From the NCBI GenBank assembly GCA_947467605.1, contig CANIII010000016.1, positions 38,818 through 102,817 of the forward strand: a DNA stretch of 64,000 nucleotides. The letters run 5' to 3'. Shown one piece after another: positions 1 through 7,668 of the stretch (position 1 is its first letter; the number at the start of each line of letters is the position of its first letter). The stretch is from Acidobacteriota bacterium. Lineage in GTDB: Bacteria; Acidobacteriota; Vicinamibacteria; Vicinamibacterales; SCN-69-37. The translations under genes and the position numbers were made by a program. The notes below the pieces were generated by a model. That model saw only the letters and a list, made by a program, of their open reading frames with translations. It had not been told where the DNA came from and searched no databases.

Positions 1-2
1 CG

Positions 3-134
3 CGATCCTTGATTGAAGGCCTCGAGGAAGCGGTGATGCTCGGTGGTGGTCGAGTGCTCCTCTTTGGTTGCGCCGCTGGCGACGTCGGCATTGCCGCCAT
101 CTTCGAAGTGACTGACGCCGGGAGGAAGCAGTAA
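3..134 (+). CDS. C-terminus of a probable thiolase (partial)
   Basis: Only the last 43 codons are inside the window. The reading frame is open from the window edge to a TAA that shares its last base with the ATG of the next gene. The tail contains GDVGIAAIFE, which resembles the Gly-rich end of acetyl-CoA acyltransferases (consensus close to GGGxGIAxxFE). A thiolase directly before a hydroxyacyl-CoA dehydrogenase/enoyl-CoA hydratase gene is the usual beta-oxidation order, and context carries most of this call. The catalytic Cys and His regions lie outside the window, so the assignment is tentative. Confidence 0.4.
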   Translation, partial: RSLIEGLEEAVMLGGGRVLLFGCAAGDVGIAAIFEVTDAGRKQ

Positions 135-2227
135 TGGCGACCTCTTCAACCTCGATGCGTCAGAGCACTCTCGAAACACTCGGCCTTGGCGCGCCGCTCG
201 ACGCGTTCCGCAACGGGCGCCTGCCGGCCGATACGGCGTCACTCGTCGATCAGGTGTTTGGGCCCGCGAACGATCGCGGCTGCCTCGTCATCTCCGGTGC
301 CAATGGCATCGTCGGCGCCGGCAAGACGATGCAGTTTGCATCGCGGTTGCAGCCGTACGGCGTGACCGTGGTGGGGCTGGATATGCCGAATGCGCCCGAC
401 GGCATCGGTCAGAAGTATCCGGGGCTCGTCGCCACGTTCGGGCCCGAAGGCGCCGCTCGCATCATGGGCAGCATCGTGCAGTTGAAGTACGACGGCAAGA
501 CCCTGCCGCCCGCGCTCGCGGGCTTCAAACCGCGGTTCCTGCTCGAGGCCATTCCCGAGATTCTCGACATCAAGAAGTCGCACTACTCGACGTTCCGCGC
601 GGCGTTTCCCGGAATTGAGATTCGCTCGGTCACGTCAGGATTTCCGAGCCGCGAGCTTGGCGTCGGCGTGGCGCATCCGGCGTTTCCGCACGAAATCAAC
701 AAGGTGTTCGAGATCGTTGAAGAGAAGCCGTCCGCGATCACGCAGTTGCTGTGGTCGATGGGCCTTCTACCCATGGAAGTCGGCGACCATTGGGCGTTTA
801 TCCTCGACGTGCTGTTCTGCGGTGTTACGTCGGCGGCGCTGCAGTACCACGAGAGAAGCAACACGCCGTACTGGAAGATCGACAAGTTCGTCCGCAAGTA
901 CTTTGGCCCGAACCCGCTGCGTGCGCATGACGCGATCGGCGCCAAGGGCGCGAACTTTCTCACATGGTCGTGCCTGCATCACTTGAGCAAGGAGTACGGC
1001 CCGCTCTTCGAGCCGACGGCCGATCTCACGGAGCGCAAGGACACGGGGCAGGGCTGGTATCCGCCGAATCACTTCCGTCCGCTGGTTGACTGGGCGCTGA
1101 CAGCGGCCGATGAAGAGGAGTTCCGGGCCTCCATTGCCGGGCCGATCATTCAGATGACCGCGCTCATGCTGCACGAGCGTCGTTCGCATTTGTCGCAGAT
1201 GAACGCGATCGGCGAGATCTGTGCGCAGTTCCGGTCCGGTGTGCTCGCGATGATTCGATCGATGGGCGCGGCGAAGGCGAAGTCGCTCGTCGCCGCGTAC
1301 CATGTTCAGAATCCGTCGGCGGCCAAGTCTGCCTGGCATGCAGAGGCGCTCGATCGCATCAGCGATCCCGAGTGGCAGCAGCTCTATGTCAATGCGGAGC
1401 ACGACGGCCAGGTCGGCGTCATCACCATCAGCCGCGAGAGCTACAACAGCGACGTCGATGTGGAGCTCAACCGCGCGATCGATTGGCTCACGTCGGCGAA
1501 GATCGACCGCGTCATTCTCAGCAGCGACCTCCACCTCTCGACGCAGATGGTCGGCGCCGACACGAGCGAGTTCTATCCGGCGCTCGACGACGTCGCGGCG
1601 GGGCAGTCCCTTTCGGCGCGTTGGTCAGCAACGGCCCGTCGTCTTCACACGGACTTCAAGACGTCGGTCGGTGTGGTCACGGGTAAACGCTGCCTTGGCG
1701 GCATGCTCGAACTCATCTCGCACTGCCACTTCGTCGTGGCGGTGAAGGGCACGCAGCTGGGCTTGCCGGAAGTCACGTTGCCGGTGGTGCCTGGCATGGA
1801 AGGCTGCCACTGGAACTTCCGCAAGGCGAAGTCCGCGGATTGGCCGAAGCTGATGACGATGCTGTTGTCGGGCCGATCGGTGAAGGCGGAAGACGCCGTG
1901 GGCTGGCTGATTGACGCGAGCGGTTCGGTCAACGAGTCGCTGGCTGCGGCCTGGGCAATGGCGTCTGGCACATCGCAGATCGAACGACGTGCATTCAACG
2001 CTGGCGCGCTGTCGGGTTTGCCCGAGCCGACGGGATTGCCGGCCGTAGAAGGCCCGTCGCTCGAGGCGGGTCGCAAGGCGATTCTTGATTGCGTTCGTGC
2101 ATCGTGCGGAGCGTCACTCGCGGACGCCATCGCGATTCAAGCGAAGCACTCTGCCGAGTTCATGAAGACGACCGCGTGCCGCAAGGGCCGCGTGGGTAGT
2201 GAGTTCAGTAAGACGATGGCGGTGTAG
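134..2227 (+). CDS. Fused 3-hydroxyacyl-CoA dehydrogenase / enoyl-CoA hydratase
   Basis: A 697-residue protein that probably carries out two steps of fatty-acid beta-oxidation: hydration of enoyl-CoA and NAD-dependent oxidation of 3-hydroxyacyl-CoA. The N-terminal half is a divergent HADH: a Rossmann segment ISGANGIVGAGKT at about 53-65, LLEAIPEILDIKK at about 137-148, and HPAFPHEINKVFEIV starting at residue 181, matching the family's catalytic His motif (HFFNP-like). A helical HADH C-terminal domain follows to about residue 345. Residues about 425-640 form a crotonase domain with GKRCLGGMLELISHC and LGLPEVTLP; Glu527 and Glu546 align with the two catalytic glutamates of enoyl-CoA hydratase. 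The domain order is dehydrogenase first, opposite to FadB/FadJ. The ATG overlaps the upstream stop by one base, so the two genes are one transcription unit. Confidence 0.82.
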   Translation: MATSSTSMRQSTLETLGLGAPLDAFRNGRLPADTASLVDQVFGPANDRGCLVISGANGIVGAGKTMQFASRLQPYGVTVVGLDMPNAPDGIGQKYPGLVATFGPEGAARIMGSIVQLKYDGKTLPPALAGFKPRFLLEAIPEILDIKKSHYSTFRAAFPGIEIRSVTSGFPSRELGVGVAHPAFPHEINKVFEIVEEKPSAITQLLWSMGLLPMEVGDHWAFILDVLFCGVTSAALQYHERSNTPYWKIDKFVRKYFGPNPLRAHDAIGAKGANFLTWSCLHHLSKEYGPLFEPTADLTERKDTGQGWYPPNHFRPLVDWALTAADEEEFRASIAGPIIQMTALMLHERRSHLSQMNAIGEICAQFRSGVLAMIRSMGAAKAKSLVAAYHVQNPSAAKSAWHAEALDRISDPEWQQLYVNAEHDGQVGVITISRESYNSDVDVELNRAIDWLTSAKIDRVILSSDLHLSTQMVGADTSEFYPALDDVAAGQSLSARWSATARRLHTDFKTSVGVVTGKRCLGGMLELISHCHFVVAVKGTQLGLPEVTLPVVPGMEGCHWNFRKAKSADWPKLMTMLLSGRSVKAEDAVGWLIDASGSVNESLAAAWAMASGTSQIERRAFNAGALSGLPEPTGLPAVEGPSLEAGRKAILDCVRASCGASLADAIAIQAKHSAEFMKTTACRKGRVGSEFSKTMAV

Positions 2228-2230
2228 CGG

Positions 2231-2650
2231 CTACGGTCGTAGCTTCGGCCGGCGACAGAAGACGACGCGCACTCCTGAGATTCGGCGCAGCGCGGCGTCA
2301 GCTGTGACCAGCGAACACTCGTGCACGCGAGCGGTGGCGGCGATGAACCGGTCAGCGGGATCCTGGGTGGGTAGGGTCAGGCGTCGGCTTTCCAGCGCAA
2401 TCGCCGACGTGAGGGGGGCCTCTCTGAGGCCGAGCCCGGCTACGGCCGCGGCAATCCAACGGTCGGCATCAGGCCGCAGGTCGAGCCGTCCGCGCTCCGC
2501 CAGCATGGCCAACTCCCACGCGCTGACGGCCGACATCCAGAGTTCATTGCGCGTGTCCGTCAGCAAGGCCGCGACGCGTGGCTCAAGTCGGGCCGCATCG
2601 GACGCGGCCCACACGATGATGTGCGTGTCGAGCAATAGCCGGACGCCCAT
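2231..2650 (-). CDS. PIN-domain toxin (VapC family)
   Basis: A small PIN-domain ribonuclease, predicted toxin of a type II toxin-antitoxin pair. The first acidic residue is in LLLDTHIIVW, then SAWELAML, DPADRFIAATA and LVTADAALRR, giving the four-acid metal site expected for VapC. An upstream in-frame ATG at 2674 exists, but the ATG at 2650 places MGVRLLLDTH at the N-terminus as in most VapC proteins and leaves 5 bp after the antitoxin stop, so I prefer it. The target RNA cannot be told from sequence. The gene is convergent with the beta-oxidation gene, only 3 bp from its stop. Confidence 0.85.
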   Translation of the reverse strand: MGVRLLLDTHIIVWAASDAARLEPRVAALLTDTRNELWMSAVSAWELAMLAERGRLDLRPDADRWIAAAVAGLGLREAPLTSAIALESRRLTLPTQDPADRFIAATARVHECSLVTADAALRRISGVRVVFCRRPKLRP

Positions 2651-2655
2651 GGTGC

Positions 2656-2895
2656 TTACTTCAGCGCATTCCAATCGCGACTGGCGAGAACGGGCGCGAT
2701 GAGATCACCGATCACCGTGGTGGTGTTGTTCAGGAAACCCAGGGTCCGGATGTCCCGCTTCGCAGGTGTGGACGGCACGACATCGGCCATCGGCCGACCG
2801 TAGCGCGTGACGCGGACCGGGCGGCCGGTGCGGCGCACGCGGTCCATGACCGACAGGCACTGTGCTTTGAACTTCGAAATAGGCATCGCGTCCAT
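2656..2895 (-). CDS. Phd/YefM-family antitoxin
   Basis: A 79-residue protein with the Phd/YefM-type start PISKFKAQCLSVMDRV followed by RPVRVTRYGRPMADVVP, the typical DNA-binding and dimerisation half. The C-terminal part (about 50-79) is the variable toxin-binding tail. It lies directly upstream of the VapC-like gene on the same strand, the usual antitoxin-first order. Two ATGs three codons apart (2895 and 2886) are possible starts. By family behaviour it should repress its own promoter with the toxin as co-repressor; I see no convincing operator in the short gap to nth. Confidence 0.85.
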   Translation of the reverse strand: MDAMPISKFKAQCLSVMDRVRRTGRPVRVTRYGRPMADVVPSTPAKRDIRTLGFLNNTTTVIGDLIAPVLASRDWNALK

Positions 2896-2967
2896 GTCGT
2901 GAGGCTAACATGGTCAACATTCATGGTCAATTCACTCACGCGAACCGCGTCAGGCTAAGATCGTGCC

Positions 2968-3639
2968 GTGCCCACGCTCAGCGCCATCGACAAGCTCATG
3001 CCGATTCTCGGCCGAGCCGTATCGAAGATGGAAGAACCCGCGGTCGAGAAGATCAGCGAAGACAGCAAGAACGACGCCTTCCAGGTCCTGATTTCCACGA
3101 TGCTCTCGGCGCAGACCAAAGACGCCGTCACGCACGCCGCGTCGATGCGGCTCTTCGCCGTCGCGAAGACGCCCAAGACTGTCGCCGCGCTGACGACCGC
3201 GCGCATCGAGACGCTGATCTATCCCGTCAGTTTCTATCGCAACAAAGCCGTGCACGTGAAAGAGACCTGCAAGCAGCTCACCGCGCGCTTTGGCGGGAAG
3301 GTGCCGTCCACGATGGAGGAGCTGCTGACGCTGCCCGGCGTCGGTCGCAAAACGGCGAATCTCGTCCTCCTCATCGCCCACGAGAGTGGCGACAATATCT
3401 GCGTCGATACCCACGTCCACCGCATCTGCAATCGGTTAGGCTGGGTTCGAACACGCACGCCCGAGCAGACCGAGATGGCGCTCTATCGCGTGGCGAAGAA
3501 GAAGTGGTGGCCCATCATCAATCTGTATCTGGTGACGTGGGGGCAGAACGTCTGCAAGCCGGTGTATCCCCGGTGCCGCGCGTGCGCGATCTCCGCGTAC
3601 TGTCCGCGACTCGGTGTCACGAAAGAGGGCAAAGCATGA
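2968..3639 (+). CDS. nth: Endonuclease III (DNA glycosylase/AP lyase)
   Basis: Base-excision repair enzyme that removes oxidised pyrimidines and cleaves the abasic site. The helix-hairpin-helix LPGVGRKTANLVL carries the catalytic Lys128, and VDTHVHR carries the catalytic Asp147. Cysteines at 196, 203, 206 and 212 have the C-x6-C-x2-C-x5-C spacing of the [4Fe-4S] loop. The length of 223 residues is normal. The start is a GTG at 2968; an ATG ten codons later is an alternative. The stop overlaps the ATG of the following cyclophilin gene (ATGA), so the two are co-transcribed, although no functional link is known to me. Confidence 0.95.
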   Translation: MPTLSAIDKLMPILGRAVSKMEEPAVEKISEDSKNDAFQVLISTMLSAQTKDAVTHAASMRLFAVAKTPKTVAALTTARIETLIYPVSFYRNKAVHVKETCKQLTARFGGKVPSTMEELLTLPGVGRKTANLVLLIAHESGDNICVDTHVHRICNRLGWVRTRTPEQTEMALYRVAKKKWWPIINLYLVTWGQNVCKPVYPRCRACAISAYCPRLGVTKEGKA

Positions 3640-4169
3640 AGCGCATCGTCTCGTTGCTGGTGCTGTTCGTTCTGACGGCTACGTTGTCTGCCCAGAAGTC
3701 GGCGAATCCCGTCATCGTGGTGGAAACCGACAAGGGCACGTTCGAGATCGAGCTGACGCCGAATCTCGCGCCGAAAGGCGTGGCGTTGATCCTGAGCCTC
3801 GTCGAGAAGAACTTCTATCGCGGCCAGCGCGTGCACCGCGTGACGCCGAGTCTCGTGCAGTTTGGCGATCCACAGAGCCGCAATGTCAACGCTCAGGCTC
3901 GCTGGGGCACGGGCGGCAGCGGCACGCGTGTCGGCGTCTCGGAAGTCGTACCGGCGATGAAGCATGTGCGCGGCGCGGTGGGGCTTGCGTCGGCCGGCGA
4001 AGCGAAGTTTGCCGATGGGCAGATGTACATCATGAAGACCGCAATGCCGGGCATCGACGGCCAGTACTCGATCATCGGCCGCGTCATTAACGGCATCACC
4101 GTGGCGGACAAATTGCAGATTAGCGATGTCATCAAGAACGTCACGCTGAAGGGTGCCGCGGCAAAATAG
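3636..4169 (+). CDS. Secreted cyclophilin-type peptidyl-prolyl isomerase
   Basis: A 177-residue protein with an N-terminal signal peptide (MKRIVSLLVLFVLTATLSAQ) and a cyclophilin core: VETDKGTFEIELTPNLAP, then FYRGQRVHRV, GGSGTRVG, ADGQMYIMK and YSIIGRVINGITVADKL. It should catalyse proline cis-trans isomerisation of exported proteins in the periplasm. The canonical FHR of cyclophilins is VHR here, and the GDP segment is present as FGDPQSRN. The core is divergent, so activity is likely but not assured. The start ATG overlaps the nth stop by 3 bp. Its stop TAG is immediately followed by the next ATG. Confidence 0.85.
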   Translation: MKRIVSLLVLFVLTATLSAQKSANPVIVVETDKGTFEIELTPNLAPKGVALILSLVEKNFYRGQRVHRVTPSLVQFGDPQSRNVNAQARWGTGGSGTRVGVSEVVPAMKHVRGAVGLASAGEAKFADGQMYIMKTAMPGIDGQYSIIGRVINGITVADKLQISDVIKNVTLKGAAAK

Positions 4170-6893
4170 ATGGTGGTTCGTCTGGCGCGTCTCACGCTCG
4201 CTCTGCAGGTCGCACTGGCGCTGATCGTCTGTGCGCACGCCGTGATCGCGCAGGTACCGCAAAGCCCGTTTGTACGGTTTGCGGATGATGGAACCAAGAT
4301 CCACATCGTGCCAACCCAGGACGTCATGTCGCGGATTCCCACCGTCCGTGGTGTCAGCGACACCGGTACCGTGGAGGGCAACGCCACGGTGTATGCATCG
4401 CCGTACGGCGCCGAGCCGCTCACCGACCACGGGGGGCTCGAGATGGCCAATGCACGCGTGCAGGCGGTGTACTGGAACACGTCGATTGCCAACGCGACGG
4501 CCACGTCGCTCGGCTACGCCACGATCAAGGATCAGATGAATGCGTTCCTGAACGCGTTCTCGGACGCTGTCAACTGGCGAGATGCGGCGACGGCCGACTA
4601 CACCATCGTGCAGCAGTACGGCAGCGGCGCCTCCATTGCGCCAACCCTCGGCAATGTCAGTGCGTACGTGGATGCGCAAACCACCACGGCCACGATCACC
4701 GACGCCGCGATTCGGACGTACCTCATCGGACGATTCAACGCGCAGGCGCTGACGCCCAGCGCCAGCACGCTCTTCGCCGTGTTCTTTCCGCCCGGCATGA
4801 CGGTGAATGCCGGCGGTTCGCTCTCGTGCAACGTGTTTTGCGGCTATCACTCGTATCTGACATACAACGGCACCAGCATTCCCTACGCCGTGTTGCCGTA
4901 CCTCAACTGCAGCGGCTGCCCGTTCACGCTCGGGGTCAGCAAGACCGTGGCCGACCAACTGACCGTCGTCATGAGCCACGAAATCCGCGAGGCCGTCACT
5001 GATCCGTTTTTCAATGGCTGGTACGCCGATTCGTCTGGCGACGAGGCCGACGACAAGTGCAACGGCGTGCACACGTATCAAATGGCAACCGGCGGCTTCT
5101 GGGTGCAGCCAGAATGGTCGAACGGCGGCACCGTCACTCGGTCGGGATTCACGGCCACATATCCTGGACCCGGTTGTGTTGTGCCAAGTGCGCCAACCGT
5201 GAGCGCGCCGAGTGCGCCGACTGGCGTGTCGGCGACCGCATCAGGCACGAGCACGATCAATCTCAGCTGGACCGCAAGCTCTGGCGCCACCAGTTATCTC
5301 GTGAAGCGCAGCACGACGTCCGGCGCTGAGGTGCAAATCGCATCCGGGGTGACGGCCACGACCTACGCCGACACGTCGCTGTCGTCGGGCACGACCTACT
5401 ACTACGTCGTCACGGCCGTGAACAGCGGCGGTTCGAGCGGTAACTCTTCGGAAGTGTTCGCAACGACCACGAGTGTTGTTGGGGCGCCGACGGCGCCATC
5501 CAGCCTGTTTGTCACCCTCACGACCAGCAGCCAGGTGTCGCTGGCCTGGTCGGCGAGTAGCGGAGCCACAAGCTATGTCGTGCGCCGCGGCACCACCTCT
5601 GGCGTCTATTCAACGATCGCCTCAGCCGTGACGGCAACAAGTTATGCCGACAGCGGACTCTCCGCCTCAACGCAGTACTTCTACGTGATCGCTGCCTCGA
5701 ACGGCAGTGGCACCAGCGCCAACTCCGCTCCAGTGTCTGTGACCACCTCGGCACCACCGGTCACCGCCCCAACGGCGCCGACGAGCCTCACTGCGACGGC
5801 GACCAACACGCAGATCGATCTCAGCTGGACGGCGAGCAGTGGCGCGACCAGCTACATCGTGAAGCGCGGTACCTCCTCTGGCACAGAGACGACGCTGGCG
5901 TCGGGCGTGACGTCCACGAGCTACTCGGACACGTCGCTCGCGGGCGGTACGTACTACTACGTGGTCGCCGCGGTGAACTCGGTGGGCACGAGCGGCAATT
6001 CGAATGAGGCGCCGGCCACCGTGGTGGTGCGCGCGAAGCTGGTCGACTACGACGGCGACAGCAAGTCGGACTTCGCGGTGTATCGCCCCTCGGCGGGCGC
6101 GTGGTTCATCCTGAGGTCGAGTACGAACTTTGTGTCGGGATCGGGCTACAACTGGGGCCAATCGACGGATTCGCCTGTTGCCGGAGACTTTGACGGTGAT
6201 GGCAAGACCGACATTGCCGTGTATCGCGGCTCAACGGGCGAGTGGTTCATCCTGAAATCCAGCACCGGCTTCACGAGCGGTGTCGGCTATCAGTGGGGCA
6301 CGGTGGGTGATGTGCCCGTGCCGGGTGACTACGACGGCGACGGCAAGACCGACCTGGCGGTGTATCGCCCGTCGCGTGGCGAGTGGTTCGTCAAGACCTT
6401 GAGCTCGAACTACACGGCAGGCGCCGGATACCAGTGGGGCGCGGTCGGTGACGTTGCCGTCCCAGGCGACTACGATGGCGACCGCAAGACGGATCTCGCC
6501 GTGTTCAGACCGACGACCGGCGAGTGGTTCTACAAGACATCGAGCTCAAACTACACGACCGCGGCGGGTTACAAATGGGGCGCCGCGGGCGATACGCCAG
6601 TGACCGGTGATTTCGACGGCGACGGCAAGACGGATCTGGCGGTCTATCGCCCATCCACCGGTGCGTGGTTCCTGCTCACATCGAGCTCAAATTTCACGGC
6701 GGGTTCGGGCTACACGTGGGGCGCGGTTGGTGATGTGCCGGTGGTCGGCGACTACGACGGCGACGGCAAGGCCGACATCGCCGTGTATCGGCCCACGACG
6801 GGTTCGTGGTTCTTCCTCAAGTCGAGTACGAACTTCGTGAGCGGCGCCGGCTATTCCTGGGGCGCAGTCGGTGATATTCCCATCCCCAGATAG
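4170..6893 (+). CDS. Secreted protein: EXORDIUM-like domain, three FN3, VCBS repeats
   Basis: A 907-residue exported protein. Residues 1-27 are a signal peptide. Residues about 50-340 form a Cys-containing domain with CNVFCGYHSYLTYNG and MSHEIREAVTDPFFNGWY. The HE-x2-E-A-x-TDP segment and the surrounding cysteines recall phosphate-induced/EXORDIUM-type proteins, and also a metallopeptidase-like HExxxE, so its function is open. Three fibronectin type III domains follow (about 346-432, 439-527, 533-617). Residues about 625-907 hold six repeats of roughly 46 residues, each with DxDGDxKxDxAVYRP, the FG-GAP/VCBS calcium-binding pattern. Expected location is outside the cell or on the surface, with roles in adhesion or polymer binding. 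It starts on the base after the cyclophilin stop. Confidence 0.75.
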   Translation: MVVRLARLTLALQVALALIVCAHAVIAQVPQSPFVRFADDGTKIHIVPTQDVMSRIPTVRGVSDTGTVEGNATVYASPYGAEPLTDHGGLEMANARVQAVYWNTSIANATATSLGYATIKDQMNAFLNAFSDAVNWRDAATADYTIVQQYGSGASIAPTLGNVSAYVDAQTTTATITDAAIRTYLIGRFNAQALTPSASTLFAVFFPPGMTVNAGGSLSCNVFCGYHSYLTYNGTSIPYAVLPYLNCSGCPFTLGVSKTVADQLTVVMSHEIREAVTDPFFNGWYADSSGDEADDKCNGVHTYQMATGGFWVQPEWSNGGTVTRSGFTATYPGPGCVVPSAPTVSAPSAPTGVSATASGTSTINLSWTASSGATSYLVKRSTTSGAEVQIASGVTATTYADTSLSSGTTYYYVVTAVNSGGSSGNSSEVFATTTSVVGAPTAPSSLFVTLTTSSQVSLAWSASSGATSYVVRRGTTSGVYSTIASAVTATSYADSGLSASTQYFYVIAASNGSGTSANSAPVSVTTSAPPVTAPTAPTSLTATATNTQIDLSWTASSGATSYIVKRGTSSGTETTLASGVTSTSYSDTSLAGGTYYYVVAAVNSVGTSGNSNEAPATVVVRAKLVDYDGDSKSDFAVYRPSAGAWFILRSSTNFVSGSGYNWGQSTDSPVAGDFDGDGKTDIAVYRGSTGEWFILKSSTGFTSGVGYQWGTVGDVPVPGDYDGDGKTDLAVYRPSRGEWFVKTLSSNYTAGAGYQWGAVGDVAVPGDYDGDRKTDLAVFRPTTGEWFYKTSSSNYTTAAGYKWGAAGDTPVTGDFDGDGKTDLAVYRPSTGAWFLLTSSSNFTAGSGYTWGAVGDVPVVGDYDGDGKADIAVYRPTTGSWFFLKSSTNFVSGAGYSWGAVGDIPIPR

Positions 6894-6985
6894 TTCCGGA
6901 GTCCAGCCGCCAGCATCAACATCGGCCACCAGTTGGCTTGCGACGCGGCGTCAAGCCGTCGTCACCGCTGTGCTAGATTCGCGCG

Positions 6986-7594
6986 ATGACCATTGCGTCT
7001 GTTGCGCGCGTGCCTGATCTGCACAAAAGTGCCTTTTGGATCTATGGCGTCGCCGCAATGGTGATGCGCGAGCCGCTGGCCGTGGTTCTGCGTCACGCCA
7101 ACACTGCCGGGTGGGGCGATCCTGGTGTGCACATTGAAGCCTTACGCGGCCTGATTGTCTGGATGCTGCTGTCGCGCCAGTTCACTGTCGCCGGCGTCTA
7201 CTTCGATCACGTCTATCTACAGCCAGACTCCGCTGAGCGATATCCTCGTCGCAGCTATCCACTCGACTTCTTGATCGGTGTCGGTGCGCTGCTGGCGGCG
7301 GTCGCCACATCCACGCTGGTTCAGGCCGACAATCATTTGTTCAACGCTGTCGTCGGCGTGGCGCTCGGCTGGGATGTCGTCTGGCTGCTCGTCGCGGCGC
7401 TGATGCGGCACTCGTCTGTCAGCCTCATCGTGCCGGAGACGGTCGCCAGCCTCGTGATGATCGTGGTGGGCGGCGTCACGCTCGCGGTGTTCGGCCAATT
7501 GGCCGCTTATGTCGCGGTGCTCGCGTGCATCCTGCTGCATCTGGGCCGATTGATGGCGGCGTACGACAAGCTGTACGCCGTTCCCCGGACCTAA
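6986..7594 (+). CDS. Hypothetical multi-pass membrane protein
   Basis: A 202-residue protein that I do not recognise. Four to five hydrophobic segments are visible, for example FLIGVGALLAAVATSTLV, AVVGVALGWDVVWLLVAAL, VASLVMIVVGGVTLAVFG and LAAYVAVLACILLHLG. No catalytic or ligand-binding motif stands out. Its last codons (PRT, stop) are encoded by CCCCGGACCTAA, the left half of the palindrome found a few bases downstream, so the 3-prime end of this gene may have been created by a repeat insertion. Confidence 0.55.
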   Translation: MTIASVARVPDLHKSAFWIYGVAAMVMREPLAVVLRHANTAGWGDPGVHIEALRGLIVWMLLSRQFTVAGVYFDHVYLQPDSAERYPRRSYPLDFLIGVGALLAAVATSTLVQADNHLFNAVVGVALGWDVVWLLVAALMRHSSVSLIVPETVASLVMIVVGGVTLAVFGQLAAYVAVLACILLHLGRLMAAYDKLYAVPRT

Positions 7595-7664
7595 AACAGA
7601 AAACCCCGGACCTGAAGGTCCGGGGCTCCAAATTCCAGAGGAGAGCCGGACCTATGGTCCGGCT
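7583..7664. repeat. Cluster of CTRAAG-type palindromes between convergent genes
   Basis: Three related units lie between the convergent membrane-protein and RND-pump genes. A half copy (CCCCGGACCTAA, 7583-7594) contains the stop codon of the plus-strand gene. A perfect 22-bp palindrome at 7604-7625 has arms CCCCGGACCT and AGGTCCGGGG around GA. A 21-bp palindrome at 7644-7664 has arms AGCCGGACC and GGTCCGGCT around TAT. There is no T-tract, so it is not a classical terminator, but RNA from either strand would fold strongly. The type recurs at 29982 and 36370. Confidence 0.8.
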
Positions 7665-7668
7665 GAAC

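Noticed and set aside
3483..5081. 532-codon open frame on the minus strand
   Set aside because: It is the shadow of nth, the cyclophilin and the VCBS protein, all of which have clear motifs on the plus strand.
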